A DNA stretch of 64,000 nt from Janthinobacterium sp. 64 (GCF_002813325.1 NZ_PHUG01000002.1:228486-292485); one strand, 5' to 3'. Shown: positions 37,465 to 46,317, counted from the stretch's first letter. Numbers and translations are program-made. Notes: generated by a model not told the origin, from the sequence alone.

Positions 37465-37833
37465 ATGGTATCCCTTATCGATAGCAGCACGACTGGCTTA
37501 TTGAGTCTGGCATTGGACGCGGCAGGCATGCGGCAGCAGGCGATCGCACAAAATATCGCCAACGCGAATACGCCTGGATATCAGCGCCTGGTGGTCAGTT
37601 TCGAAGACCGGCTGGCCGAATTGTCCCGTAGCACGGGTGGTGCACCACCATCGCTGGCCAGTCTCGGTGATTTTCGGCCGGCGTTTGAGCTGGCGGGGAA
37701 CGGCGAGCCGGTGGCGCTCGACATGGAAGTGGCGGCATTATCGGAAAACACCTTGCATCAGCAAGCTTTGCTGAAGGCATTGAACAAACACTTTGCGCTG
37801 CTAGGCAGTGCGATCAATGAGGGTAAACGCTGA
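37465..37833 (+). CDS. flgB: Flagellar proximal rod protein FlgB
   Basis: The frame opens at 37444, but ATG 37465 has AGGAG at proper spacing and gives 122 aa, close to usual FlgB. It has the rod signature ALDAAGMRQQAIAQNIANAN, TPGYQRLVVSFEDRL, and the C-terminal ALSENTLHQQALLKALNKHF. It is one of the first rod proteins assembled on FliE and the export gate. flgB overlaps flgC by one base (TGATG). A 15-codon open frame at 37437-37484 precedes it and might act as a leader; that is speculative. Confidence 0.9.
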   Translation: MVSLIDSSTTGLLSLALDAAGMRQQAIAQNIANANTPGYQRLVVSFEDRLAELSRSTGGAPPSLASLGDFRPAFELAGNGEPVALDMEVAALSENTLHQQALLKALNKHFALLGSAINEGKR

Positions 37834-38267
37834 TGGACTATAACGCGGCATTCCAGATCAGCGCCAGTGGCATGCGGGTTGAAAAACTACGGCTCGACGT
37901 GACGGCAGCCAATATCGCCAACATGCACAATGCGGCACCGTCGGTGGCGCAGTTGTACCGGCCGATGCAGGTTCTGGCACAACAGACGCCAATGGCGTTC
38001 AGCCAGCAGTTCGGTGCGCTATATGCGGCCGGGCAGGGGGGCGTGCAAGTGGCTTCGGTCGAACCGCAAGCGGTGCAGCCGCGCATGGTGTACGAACCGG
38101 GTCATCCCTATGCCGATACCAAGGGCTTCGTGGCGTATCCGGGCGTCAATCATACGGCCGAGATGGTGAACCTGAATACGGCATTGCGTGCGTATGAAGC
38201 CAATGTGGTGGCCATGAACGCAGCCAAGACCATGGCCGCCCGCACACTTGAAATTGGAGGCCAGTAA
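37833..38267 (+). CDS. flgC: Flagellar proximal rod protein FlgC
   Basis: FlgC of 144 aa, normal size. N-terminal AAFQISASGMRVEKLRLDVT with AANIANMHNA, central PRMVYEPGHPYADTKGFVAYPGV (the FlgC YxPxHPxADxxGYV motif), C-terminal EMVNLNTALRAYEANVVAMN. The TPGY tetrapeptide typical of rod proteins is replaced (NMHNAAPSV), a mild divergence. It overlaps flgB and fliE, giving translational coupling in flgB-flgC-fliE. Confidence 0.92.
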   Translation: MDYNAAFQISASGMRVEKLRLDVTAANIANMHNAAPSVAQLYRPMQVLAQQTPMAFSQQFGALYAAGQGGVQVASVEPQAVQPRMVYEPGHPYADTKGFVAYPGVNHTAEMVNLNTALRAYEANVVAMNAAKTMAARTLEIGGQ

Positions 38268-38560
38268 TGGTGATCGAATCGATAGCGGCAGCCGCGCTGG
38301 CCCAGCCCGGAGTGGCGCCTGTGAGCGTGCAGCCTCCCGCCGTAGGTTTCGGCCAGTGGTTTGCTGCAGAGCTCAAGTCGGTGAACACGAGCCTGGGGCT
38401 GGCTGATACGGACGTAAAAAAGTTGGCAGCGGGGGAAACCCAGAGCCTGCACGAGGTGATGATCCATCTCGAGGAGGCGAAGTTGTCGTTTCAGTTATTG
38501 GCGCAGGTGAGAAATCGTTTGCTGGACGCGTATCAAGAAGTAATGCGGATGCAGGTATAG
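38267..38560 (+). CDS. fliE: Flagellar hook-basal body complex protein FliE
   Basis: FliE of 97 aa. The C-terminal half fits the family: LHEVMIHLEEAKLSFQLLAQ followed by VRNRLLDAYQEVMRMQV. FliE joins the MS-ring/export gate to the rod. It overlaps flgC by one base and is followed by fliF after 10 nt. The N-terminal third is alanine- and proline-rich, as is common. Confidence 0.93.
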   Translation: MVIESIAAAALAQPGVAPVSVQPPAVGFGQWFAAELKSVNTSLGLADTDVKKLAAGETQSLHEVMIHLEEAKLSFQLLAQVRNRLLDAYQEVMRMQV

Positions 38561-38570
38561 GAGCAAGACG

Positions 38571-40019
38571 GTGACATCATTAGTACAAGCATGGCAGCGC
38601 CTGGCAATGCAGGCGCGCATCGGCATCATTGCCGGCATCGTCCTGATCGCCGGCCTGGTGATCAGCCTGGGGTTCTGGGCATACCGCGCCGATTATCAAG
38701 TGCTGTTTTCCGACGTGGCGCCGGCCGATGCCGCGGCGATGACCGCCGAACTCGATCGCATGAAAACGCCCTATCAACTGACCGATGGCGGCAATACCAT
38801 CCTGGTACCGAAAGATCTCGTCTATAAAACCCGCCTCAAGTTGATGGGCAAGGAAATGCCATTGCATGGCGCGGTAGGTTTTGAAGTATTTAATAATGCC
38901 GATTTTGGCATGACCGAGTTTGTACAGAAGGTGAATTATCTGCGTGCGATTCAGGGCGAATTGACACGCACTATACTCTCCATCGAAGAAATTCAGGCCG
39001 CACGCGTGCACCTGGCGCTGCCGGAACAGGGACTGTTCAAGAAGGCCGTCACCAAGCCGAAGGCTTCGGTGACGCTGACCATGAAGGCCGGCCGTGTGCT
39101 TGGCGCAGCGCAGGTGGCAGGTATACAGCGGCTGGTCGCGGCATCCGTGCCCGATATTGTCAGCGATGATGTCACCGTGCTGAACCAGCATGGCGTGGCG
39201 CTGACGCGCATCGCGCAGGCGGACGGTGGCGAACAGGGCGTTTCGCAGCTCGATTCCAAGCGCAGCACGGAAGAATATCTGGTCAAGAAAGTGACCCAGG
39301 TGCTGGACCGCACCTTCGGTGCTGGCGAGACAGTAGCCAGCGTCGACGTCGTGCTCAATCTCGATCAGAGCAAGATCACGACGGAGGAAGTCTTGCCGGC
39401 CAGAGGGCTGGCGGCCGACGCCCAGCCTGCCGGCGTGATGGTACGCGACCGCCAGACCAGCCGCGAAGGCAATAGCGCACTGGCGACTGCGGAGCAAAAA
39501 GGGCAGGGTGTAGGCGGTAGTAGCAGCGAGTCCGACTACCAGGTCGGACGTCGTGTTGAGCAGCTGGTGCCGGCCAGTGGCGCCGTCAAGCGCATGACCG
39601 TGGCTGTGCTGGTGAAGCAGCCATTGAACGATGCCCAGTTGGAGCACCTGAAAGAAGTGGTCACGCTGGCCATTGGCTTCAACAGTCAGCGCGGTGACGC
39701 TGTGGTGGTGTATTCGATGGATAAATTCGCCCTTGCCGCCGAACGTGCGCCAGCAGTGGCGGCGCCTTCCGCCGATGTGCCACTGCAAGCGGCGCCGGTG
39801 ACTGTCGCCACTACGCTGCAGTGGCCGGTAGCGGCCGTGCTGCTGGCTATATTGGCTGTGCTGGCCCTGGCATGCACGCTGTATCTGCTGTTCAAGCGCC
39901 GTAACCGCCGCCGCGCTGAAAAGCGGCTGGATCCCATCGCCCGGCAGCAATTGCTCAACGAGGTCAAGCAATGGATCGCCACCCCTGCGGGCGGCACCCT
40001 GTATGGAGAACGCAAGTGA
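38571..40019 (+). CDS. fliF: Flagellar MS-ring protein FliF (short form)
   Basis: FliF of 482 aa, shorter than typical (540-570). TM1 lies at about 17-37 (GIIAGIVLIAGLVISLGFWA). The ring-building motif region follows (YQVLFSDVAPADAAAMTAEL, VGFEVFNNADFGMTEFVQKV, NYLRAIQGELTRTI, ARVHLALPEQGLF). TM2 is at about 420-445. The cytoplasmic tail after TM2 is about 40 residues, ending NEVKQWIATPAGGTLYGERK. It keeps the NEVxxW element that contacts FliG, but the tail is short. GTG start with AGGAG upstream. The missing length lies mainly in the periplasmic beta-collar region. Confidence 0.93.
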   Translation: MTSLVQAWQRLAMQARIGIIAGIVLIAGLVISLGFWAYRADYQVLFSDVAPADAAAMTAELDRMKTPYQLTDGGNTILVPKDLVYKTRLKLMGKEMPLHGAVGFEVFNNADFGMTEFVQKVNYLRAIQGELTRTILSIEEIQAARVHLALPEQGLFKKAVTKPKASVTLTMKAGRVLGAAQVAGIQRLVAASVPDIVSDDVTVLNQHGVALTRIAQADGGEQGVSQLDSKRSTEEYLVKKVTQVLDRTFGAGETVASVDVVLNLDQSKITTEEVLPARGLAADAQPAGVMVRDRQTSREGNSALATAEQKGQGVGGSSSESDYQVGRRVEQLVPASGAVKRMTVAVLVKQPLNDAQLEHLKEVVTLAIGFNSQRGDAVVVYSMDKFALAAERAPAVAAPSADVPLQAAPVTVATTLQWPVAAVLLAILAVLALACTLYLLFKRRNRRRAEKRLDPIARQQLLNEVKQWIATPAGGTLYGERK

Positions 40020-40534
40020 GCGGGTATCGCCAGGCGGCCATCGCGCTGCATGCCGTCGGTGCTGCCGACCGACGGCTGATCCTGGCCGAACTGCCGACGG
40101 CCGACCGCATCACCTTGACCGGCTATTTACGCGAGTTGAAGGAGCTGGGGTTCGATGGTGCGGATGCGGATGAGGTGCTGTCGACACCTGTTGCTCCACC
40201 GCCAGCGGTCACTTCGCTTGACCGTATTATTGCTGCTACTCCCGAGACCATGTTTGCTATTTTTCAGTATGAACCGGCATCCCTGGTGGCGCAGTTCCTC
40301 GCACTGCAGGATTGGCCCTGGGCACCAGCGATGCTCGATCTGTTTCCTGCGCTGCAGCGCGAACGCATCCGCGCAGCGCGTCCCTCTCAGGTACCCGATG
40401 TGCCGGCGCGCCGGCGTTTCGTGTTCGATGCGGTGTTCGCACGTGTTGATGGCGCAGCTTGCCAGCCTTCACAAATGCGGCATGCCACTCCTTTAGTATC
40501 GTTATTGCGCAAAATGACATCATGGACCCGATAA
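40016..40534 (+). CDS. Short protein in the fliG slot (172 aa), FliG-like or SctK-like
   Basis: GTG 40016 follows GGAGA and overlaps the fliF stop. The protein sits exactly where fliG stands in flagellar operons, between fliF and fliH. The N-terminal part (YRQAAIALHAVGAADRRLIL, LPTADRITLTGYLRELKELG) weakly recalls FliG helices, but the whole is 172 aa against about 330 for FliG. I cannot find the FliG C-terminal torque helix with its conserved charged residues. In injectisomes the same slot (between the MS-ring-like protein and the FliH homologue) holds SctK, a protein of about this size. It may be a reduced FliG that only links FliF to the C-ring. Identity is inferred mainly from position. 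Confidence 0.6.
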   Translation: MSGYRQAAIALHAVGAADRRLILAELPTADRITLTGYLRELKELGFDGADADEVLSTPVAPPPAVTSLDRIIAATPETMFAIFQYEPASLVAQFLALQDWPWAPAMLDLFPALQRERIRAARPSQVPDVPARRRFVFDAVFARVDGAACQPSQMRHATPLVSLLRKMTSWTR

Positions 40535-41283
40535 TCCGCGCGGCTACAGTGTCGTCCGTGCCGCGGCAGTTGCGCGGTGCGGTAAAGCGTGTCGAGGCGG
40601 CCCAGGCTGTGCCACTCGCTGCGCAGATTGCGAAAAATGTTTTGTCTCCACCAGTAGCGCCGGTGCCTGCACCGGTTCTTCCTCTAGTATCGGCTGAAGA
40701 GCGCCAGGCCTTTGATGGTGCGGTCAAGGAAGTGGCTGAGCTGAAGGCGCAATTGTTGCTCAGCAAGAAGAAACTCGATGAGGACGCGGCTGCAGTGCTG
40801 AAGGACGCGGAGCGCCGGGGCCTGGCGCAGGGGATGGAAAAGGGCGAGCGCGAGGCGTTGGCGCTGGTGGCACGTCAAATCGAAGTGCTGGCATCGCTGG
40901 CCGATGCCGTGGAAACGTCGCGCGCTCATGCTCTCGGGCAGGCAGAAGACATGCTGGTGGAAATCGCCCACGCGGCAGTGTGCCGCATGGTCGGTGCCAC
41001 TGCTGCAAGCCGGGACACGCTGCTGGACATGGTACGCGCCATTGCGCGCGATGAACATGCTGCCAAACAATTGCACATACGCATGCATCCGCAAGACCTG
41101 GCTACGCTGCAGGACGACGACATGCAGCTCGACGCCCGCATTACCTTGCAGGCCGATAGTGCGGTGAAAATTGGCGGCTGCACGGTCGACAGCGATAAAG
41201 GCACGCTCGATGCACGCCTGGAAACCCAGCTATCCCGTCTTGGCGAGGCTTTGCTGGCTGTGAGGAACGGTGGTACGGCATGA
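40522..41283 (+). CDS. fliH: Flagellar export stator FliH
   Basis: ATG 40522 overlaps the preceding stop and gives 253 aa; an earlier frame start at 40459 lies inside the previous gene. FliH features: a central helical region with VLKDAERRGLAQGMEKGERE (the GxxxG-containing segment), and a C-terminal domain with VEIAHAAVCRMVGAT-type residues, IRMHPQDLATLQDD and GGCTVDSDKGTLDARLETQL. FliH dimerises and holds the FliI ATPase at the C-ring. Starts within the fliG-slot gene and overlaps fliI, so translation is coupled. Confidence 0.88.
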   Translation: MDPIIRAATVSSVPRQLRGAVKRVEAAQAVPLAAQIAKNVLSPPVAPVPAPVLPLVSAEERQAFDGAVKEVAELKAQLLLSKKKLDEDAAAVLKDAERRGLAQGMEKGEREALALVARQIEVLASLADAVETSRAHALGQAEDMLVEIAHAAVCRMVGATAASRDTLLDMVRAIARDEHAAKQLHIRMHPQDLATLQDDDMQLDARITLQADSAVKIGGCTVDSDKGTLDARLETQLSRLGEALLAVRNGGTA

Positions 41284-42599
41284 TGCGGGCTTACCTGGAC
41301 GCCGTGCATCATGCCGAGTTGACTTGCCGCTCAGGGCATGTGCTGAGCATCTCCGGCCAAAGTATCGAAGCGCAGGGGCCAGATGTCAGCATCGGTGAAG
41401 TGTGCGAAGTGAGCCTGGCTCAGACGTCAGGCAAGCTGCTCGCCGAAGTGGTCGGCATGCGTCCCGGACGTGTCATCCTGATGCCCTATGGCGACTTGCG
41501 CGGTATTGCCGCCGGCAGCCGCGTCGAGGCCGTGCGCCAGGCACCTGGCATTCCGGTTGGAGCCAGCTTGCTGGGACGGGTCATCGACGCCTTTGGCGTG
41601 CCAATAGACGGCGGGGCGCCACTCGCATTGCAAAAAACGCGCAGTCTGCATGCCGCCCCGATCAATCCGCTGAGCCGGCCGCGCATCAAGGATTTGATGC
41701 ACACGGGAGTACGTGCCATCGATACGATGCTGCCACTGGGGCGCGGCCAGCGCATGGGTATTTTTGCTGGCAGCGGCGTTGGCAAGAGCACCTTGCTGGG
41801 CATGCTGGCACGCGACGTCCAGGCTGATGTGAACGTAATTGCACTGATCGGTGAACGTGGGCGAGAAGTCCGCGAATTCGTGGAAAAGCAGCTGGGCCCC
41901 AAGGGGCTGGAGCGTAGTGTCGTGGTGGTGGCGACGTCGGACCAGCCTGCGCTGGTACGTACCCGTGCCGCGTACGCCGCGACCGCCATTGCCGAGCATT
42001 TTCGTGAGGAAGGGCGGCAGGTGCTGCTGATGATGGACTCGATTACCCGTTTTGCCATGGCACGGCGTGAAATCGGTCTTGCTGCGGGTGAACCGCCAAC
42101 CGCGCGTGGATATACGCCGTCGGTCTTTTCCGACATTCCGGCCCTGTGCGAGCGCTGCGGCACAACCGATTCCGGTGGCGCCATCACTGCCCTGTACACA
42201 GTGCTGGTGGAAGGCGACGATTTCAACGAGCCCATTTCAGACATCGTGCGGGCCACACTGGACGGCCATATCATGCTGTCGCGCGAACTGGCACATGAAG
42301 GACATTTTCCATCGATCGATGTTTTGCAAAGCACCAGCCGCCTGGCTTCGGAGCTGGTGGGGCGCGAAGATCAGGACCTGATGCTGGCCGTGGTGGAAGT
42401 ACTGTCCACTTACCAGCGTAACCGGCAGATGGTCGATATGGGGGCTTACCGCAGTGGCAGCAATGCGGCGATCGACCGCGCCATCGCCTTGCATCCGGCG
42501 ATTATTCAGGTGTTGCGCCAGCCGGTACAGGAATCGACGACACGCGCTGAGGCCATGGTGCGCTTGCGGGCGGCACTCGTGGCAGGGAGCGGTACGTAA
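41280..42599 (+). CDS. fliI: Flagellum-specific export ATPase FliI
   Basis: FliI of 439 aa. The Walker A motif is GSGVGKST (residues 164-171), followed by ALIGERGREVREF, the Walker B-like VLLMMDSITRFAMARREIG, and GEPPTARGYTPSVFSDIPAL with ERCGTTDSGGAITALYTVLV. The C-terminal arm has DVLQSTSRLASELV and STYQRNRQMVDMGAYRSG. It hydrolyses ATP to release substrates from chaperones at the export gate. The gene overlaps fliH by 4 nt and fliJ by one base. All catalytic residues are present, so export is expected to be energised. Confidence 0.97.
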   Translation: MMRAYLDAVHHAELTCRSGHVLSISGQSIEAQGPDVSIGEVCEVSLAQTSGKLLAEVVGMRPGRVILMPYGDLRGIAAGSRVEAVRQAPGIPVGASLLGRVIDAFGVPIDGGAPLALQKTRSLHAAPINPLSRPRIKDLMHTGVRAIDTMLPLGRGQRMGIFAGSGVGKSTLLGMLARDVQADVNVIALIGERGREVREFVEKQLGPKGLERSVVVVATSDQPALVRTRAAYAATAIAEHFREEGRQVLLMMDSITRFAMARREIGLAAGEPPTARGYTPSVFSDIPALCERCGTTDSGGAITALYTVLVEGDDFNEPISDIVRATLDGHIMLSRELAHEGHFPSIDVLQSTSRLASELVGREDQDLMLAVVEVLSTYQRNRQMVDMGAYRSGSNAAIDRAIALHPAIIQVLRQPVQESTTRAEAMVRLRAALVAGSGT

Positions 42600-43075
42600 T
42601 GGGCAGCGACCGCCGGTTCCAGTATGCCTTGCAGCCCATGCTGCTGACACGCCAATGGGAACTCGACCGCCTGCGCTCGGAGCTCGGCGAGATGAATACG
42701 GCATGGGCCGCACAAGACGCCTCGGTGAAGGCCCTGTTGCAACGTCAACAGGCATCGATGCAGGAGTGGGGCGGCCTCGAAGGCGCGACAGGACCGCTAT
42801 CGGTGGACCGGTTTGTCATGCTGGCGCGCCATATCGACGATTGTGGCCTGCAGGCCAGGCGCGCGCAAGAGGCGCTCGACGCCCTGACGCAGCGTCGCGA
42901 CGAACTGACGGACCGCCTGCATCTGGCGCAGCGGGCGTTGGATGCAGTACAGGAGCACCGGGGAAAAATGCAGTTGCGATTCTTGCAGGACCGGGTCAGT
43001 CTTGATTTCAAGGCCGCCGATGATCAATGGGGAATGTCGCGAGCGACGGGGCCAGCATATGACAGTGAATCTTGA
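42599..43075 (+). CDS. fliJ: Flagellar export protein FliJ
   Basis: A 158-aa, mostly alpha-helical coiled-coil protein directly behind fliI, the usual FliJ place and size (about 145 aa). FliJ-like start: RRFQYALQPMLLTRQWELDR LRSELG, with long heptad-like stretches to residue 140. FliJ forms the central stalk of the FliI hexamer, like the gamma subunit of F-ATPase. Sequence identity to named FliJ is hard to judge by eye, so the call rests on fold pattern and position. The 3' end overlaps the next gene by 17 nt. Confidence 0.8.
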   Translation: MGSDRRFQYALQPMLLTRQWELDRLRSELGEMNTAWAAQDASVKALLQRQQASMQEWGGLEGATGPLSVDRFVMLARHIDDCGLQARRAQEALDALTQRRDELTDRLHLAQRALDAVQEHRGKMQLRFLQDRVSLDFKAADDQWGMSRATGPAYDSES

Positions 43076-43907
43076 ACCGCTCGATGGCCATACGCCATCG
43101 TCCCGCAAACCATTTGCGCAACAGCAGGGCCACCAGGAGCGCTGGCTGTTTGAACTGGAAACGGCACTGCTGGAGCAAGGCGTGAAGAAAAATGCTCAGC
43201 GTCCGGCTGCCGATACGGGAGAGGGCGGGGGCGCGCCGCAGCCGGCAGTCAAGCAGACTGCCGCACCGCTTCCGTTGCGCGCTGATGCAGGGGGGCTGAA
43301 TGGCAGCACGCTGCCAGCGCCTGCCTTGCCCGGTGTATTGCCAGGCGGCTATGCCGGGTACGGCGTAGCTGTTGCTGCGGAAGCAGGCGCACTGCCGCGC
43401 GTCGCTATTTTTGGCACGGTTGCCAACGATGCCCCAGGCCGTGCAGTGGCTGTTATGGTGCCCGTCGATGGCGACAGTGGCGGTGCGGTGCGCACGCAAC
43501 CCTTGGCGTTGTCGGCCGGCTTTAGCGCTAGCTCCACTGCAAGTTTGGGCGCAGAACAAATGCAGGAGGCGGGGGAGGAGACGGAGACGGCCAGTATGCC
43601 GTCAACGCAGCTGACGCAGGAAGACGCGCCAGATTACGCATTGCGGCAAATTCATCTGTACCGTGAAAGCGGCGGTGTGCATGCATGGATACGCGATGCG
43701 TCGTTGAGTGCAGTTCAGGAACGGCTGGTGGCGCAGGCCATGCTGCTGGAGCTACATGGCACCGGCACGCGTATGACGGCGCTGACTGTGAATGGAAAAG
43801 AGTTACTCGTCAAGCAGAAAGCCTACGCAGGCGCTGACTGCTTTGTTGCCGAGCCCATACTTTCTGGCAGTGCCGGAATTCCACTAATGACAAAGGATGC
43901 ACTCTGA
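43059..43907 (+). CDS. FliK-like hook-length control protein (divergent)
   Basis: ATG 43059 lies within the fliJ end and gives 282 aa; the frame opens earlier, but those codons overlap fliJ. The protein has a low-complexity N-terminal two-thirds rich in A, G, P and T, then a compact C-terminal part: LRQIHLYRESGGVHAWIRDA followed by VAQAMLLELHGTGTRMTALT and VNGKELL. That layout (disordered ruler plus small C-terminal domain) and the position between fliJ and flgD suit FliK. The C-terminal domain is not a clear match to Flg_hook. It could equally be an SctP-like ruler. Confidence 0.55.
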   Translation: MTVNLEPLDGHTPSSRKPFAQQQGHQERWLFELETALLEQGVKKNAQRPAADTGEGGGAPQPAVKQTAAPLPLRADAGGLNGSTLPAPALPGVLPGGYAGYGVAVAAEAGALPRVAIFGTVANDAPGRAVAVMVPVDGDSGGAVRTQPLALSAGFSASSTASLGAEQMQEAGEETETASMPSTQLTQEDAPDYALRQIHLYRESGGVHAWIRDASLSAVQERLVAQAMLLELHGTGTRMTALTVNGKELLVKQKAYAGADCFVAEPILSGSAGIPLMTKDAL

Positions 43908-44311
43908 TGGCCGTTAATCCCATTTCTGCAGCAAGCGCGAACCAGCCGGCCCAGTCCAGCAATATCGCCATTCAGGATTTTCTGAAGATCCTGACTGCGC
44001 AGCTGAACAGCCAGGATCCACTCAAGCCGGTCGATAACCAGGAGTTCGTAGCGCAGATTGCGCAATTCGCATCGCTGGAGCAAAGCCGTCAGCTCAACGC
44101 CAAGATTGATGAGCTCCTGTCGGTGCAGTCCTCGCTGCAATCGGTTGGCCTGCTGGGCAAGACGGTGGATATCAACCAGGGCGGTGGCGTGGTCACGGGC
44201 AAGGTGACGGCGCTCGATTTCGCCTCCGGCCAGCCGTTGCTGACGCTGCAGACCTCGTCCGGGGCATTCCAGGACAAGATTACGTTGTCACAACTTACGA
44301 ATGTCCGTTAA
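43907..44311 (+). CDS. flgD: Hook scaffolding protein FlgD (short form)
   Basis: FlgD of only 134 aa against about 220-230. The N-terminal export and scaffold part is intact: QDFLKILTAQLNSQDPLKPV followed by DNQEFVAQIAQFASLEQSRQ. The conserved VGKTVD-type segment reads LLGKTVDINQGGGVVTGKVT. The Fn3/tudor-like C-terminal domain is mostly missing. Minimal FlgD proteins of this size exist. It caps the growing hook. It overlaps the fliK-like gene by one base. Confidence 0.92.
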   Translation: MAVNPISAASANQPAQSSNIAIQDFLKILTAQLNSQDPLKPVDNQEFVAQIAQFASLEQSRQLNAKIDELLSVQSSLQSVGLLGKTVDINQGGGVVTGKVTALDFASGQPLLTLQTSSGAFQDKITLSQLTNVR

Positions 44312-44322
44312 AGGAAAACACC

Positions 44323-45513
44323 ATGCTTGATACGTTGTTGATCGGCACTTCCGGGCTGCTGGGCTATTCGCAGGGATTGCGCGTAGTGGGAAACAACCTG
44401 GCCAATGTCAATACGCCGGGCTTCAAGAGCTCGCAGCCGCAGTTTTCTGACCTGTTCGACAAGGGCAGCAGCACTGCGCACGCAAAGGACGGCGGGGGGG
44501 GCGGATCGCGTGGCGTCGGCTTGAATACCTTGGGCGCGCAGATCAACTTCAAGACGGGCATTGATCAGGGTACGGGCAATCCACTTGATGTGAAGATTGA
44601 CGGAAATGGCATGTTTGTTATCCGCCGCGAGGACAAACTGCTGTACTCCCGTGCCGGCGATTTCCAGTTCAATGCTCAGGATATTCTCGTCAATACCAGT
44701 GGCGACCATGTCCAGGCTCTCGACAGCAGCGGCAAGCTCGGTGATGTCCAGCTTGGGACACTGACGCGCAATCCACCCAAGGCAACGAGCACGATCAAAA
44801 TCAGCGGCAACCTGACCAGTACCGTGGCCACGCCCGCCATCGATGCGACAATGACCGGATTGAACATCATCGATGCTGCCGGAGCTAGTCATACCGTCAA
44901 TCTGATCTTCAAGGATCAGGGCGGTGGAAATTTCAAAGTCACCGTCAACGATGTCGCGACAGGAACGGCAGTCGGCACAGGCGAGCTGAAATTCAATTCC
45001 GGTTTCCTGCTGCCTGGATTCGATGTGGTGACCTTTGCATATAGTTCAGCCACCGTGCCGGCCTTCGACGTCAAGCTCGACTTTACCAGCAACGTGAACT
45101 CCTTTCCCACCCCCAGTAGTCTGAGCCTGGTGTCCCAGGATGGCTACTTGGCGGGCAGCATGACTGAACAGGGAATAGGCGCCGACGGCACGCTATCGAT
45201 TCGCTATTCCAATAATCAGACGGCGAAAGGTCCGCGCCTGGCGTTGGCCAATTTTCATGCCTTGGGTGACTTGGTACAGGTTGGCGGTGGTGCATTTTCC
45301 GCCGCGGCGCAACTCCCGGTCCAGTACGGCTATGCCGGCGTCGATGCCTATGGCAAGCTCGCGCCGGGCCACCGTGAAGGCTCCAACGTTGATCTTGCCG
45401 AGGAATTCAGTAATTTGATCCTGATGCAACGCGGCTACCAGGCGTCGTCCCACGTGATCAGCACGGCAAATGACATGATCCAGGAATTGTTCGACATGAA
45501 AGGGCGCCGTTGA
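44323..45513 (+). CDS. flgE: Flagellar hook protein FlgE
   Basis: FlgE of 396 aa, standard length. N-terminal LIGTSGLLGYSQGLRVVGNN with LANVNTPGFKSSQPQF, a glycine-rich linker (KDGGGGGSRGVGLNTLGAQI), then the FlgE core with DVKIDGNGMFVIRRED and SRAGDFQFNAQDILVN. The C-terminus has REGSNVDLAEEFSNLILMQRG and QASSHVISTANDMIQELFDM. The usual hook domains D1/D2 are recognisable from the TSTIKISGNL region onwards. It is the main hook subunit, and the only clearly filament-side axial protein in the window. Confidence 0.95.
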   Translation: MLDTLLIGTSGLLGYSQGLRVVGNNLANVNTPGFKSSQPQFSDLFDKGSSTAHAKDGGGGGSRGVGLNTLGAQINFKTGIDQGTGNPLDVKIDGNGMFVIRREDKLLYSRAGDFQFNAQDILVNTSGDHVQALDSSGKLGDVQLGTLTRNPPKATSTIKISGNLTSTVATPAIDATMTGLNIIDAAGASHTVNLIFKDQGGGNFKVTVNDVATGTAVGTGELKFNSGFLLPGFDVVTFAYSSATVPAFDVKLDFTSNVNSFPTPSSLSLVSQDGYLAGSMTEQGIGADGTLSIRYSNNQTAKGPRLALANFHALGDLVQVGGGAFSAAAQLPVQYGYAGVDAYGKLAPGHREGSNVDLAEEFSNLILMQRGYQASSHVISTANDMIQELFDMKGRR

Positions 45514-46286
45514 TGCAAGTGCAGCCGTATTTGCTGGTATCCGATACTGTGCTGGACGCAGTAGCTGGGCCCTTGCGTCGTGTGGCAGAGGACTGGTGTA
45601 CTGCGTGGGGTATACCAACATCCAGTATGGACTTCGATTGCAAGCGCGCCTGGGAAGCGCAAGCTGTCTGCCCCGACGCCTCGTGGCGTGCCGTGCACAG
45701 CCGCGGCGACGAGACCTGGTGGTGCGCCTGTACACCTGAGTGGAACTTGCAGCTACGTCACGCGATGTTTCCACTTGGTGTGGCGGAGCCTTTGCAAGCG
45801 TCGCCAACCGGGATGGCGGACGAAGCTGCCGATGCGGCCAGCGAGGCCTTGTTCGAGTCGTTGAGTGGTATAGCGCAGGGCGGTACGCCACTGGCACCGC
45901 CAGCAGAAGCCTGGTTGCGCGGAGCAGGTGTGGTGGCGTTAAGGCTTGGTCTTGGCAAGCAAAGTATGTATGTGATTGTTAGCCAGGCGGCCGTATCGCG
46001 TATCACACAGCAGATGGGACACGCAGCCGGACGCCTGGCGCCGCTTGCCGCCGTGAACTACCTGCACGCCTTGCGTAACATCCCTCTGAGTTTGCCGCTG
46101 GAAATCGGCCGTGCCGAGGTAGGGCTTGGCAGCCTGATGTTGCTTGGGGTCGGCGACGTGATCCGGCTCGATACGCTGGCGGACCGGCCGCTGACAGTCA
46201 TGGGCCCGGGAGGGGACGCATTGTTCGATGCATACCTCGGTCTCGCGGACCAAAAAGTGGCGCTTGAAGTTGTTCGGCGTGATTAA
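45513..46286 (+). CDS. FliM-like C-ring protein with SPOA domain only (SctQ-like)
   Basis: ATG 45513 overlaps the flgE stop by one base; 257 aa. The last 70 residues form a SPOA (FliM/N) domain: IPLSLPLEIGRAEVGLGSLM then LGVGDVIRLDTLADRPLTV. The rest has a weak FliM-like middle region. I do not see the N-terminal LSQxEIDALL motif with which FliM binds CheY-P, nor a clear FliM domain with its GGxG motif for FliG. It is also shorter than FliM (about 330 aa). This recalls SctQ/HrcQ of injectisomes. It stands just before fliN, where FliM is expected. Confidence 0.65.
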   Translation: MQVQPYLLVSDTVLDAVAGPLRRVAEDWCTAWGIPTSSMDFDCKRAWEAQAVCPDASWRAVHSRGDETWWCACTPEWNLQLRHAMFPLGVAEPLQASPTGMADEAADAASEALFESLSGIAQGGTPLAPPAEAWLRGAGVVALRLGLGKQSMYVIVSQAAVSRITQQMGHAAGRLAPLAAVNYLHALRNIPLSLPLEIGRAEVGLGSLMLLGVGDVIRLDTLADRPLTVMGPGGDALFDAYLGLADQKVALEVVRRD

Positions 46287-46317
46287 CAATGTGCATGAAT
46301 GAGCATGGAGTAGTGGA

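Noticed and set aside
42942..43058. Longer start for the fliK-like gene
   Set aside because: The extra 39 codons lie entirely within fliJ and are cysteine/arginine-rich; ATG 43059 fits the overlap pattern of the operon.
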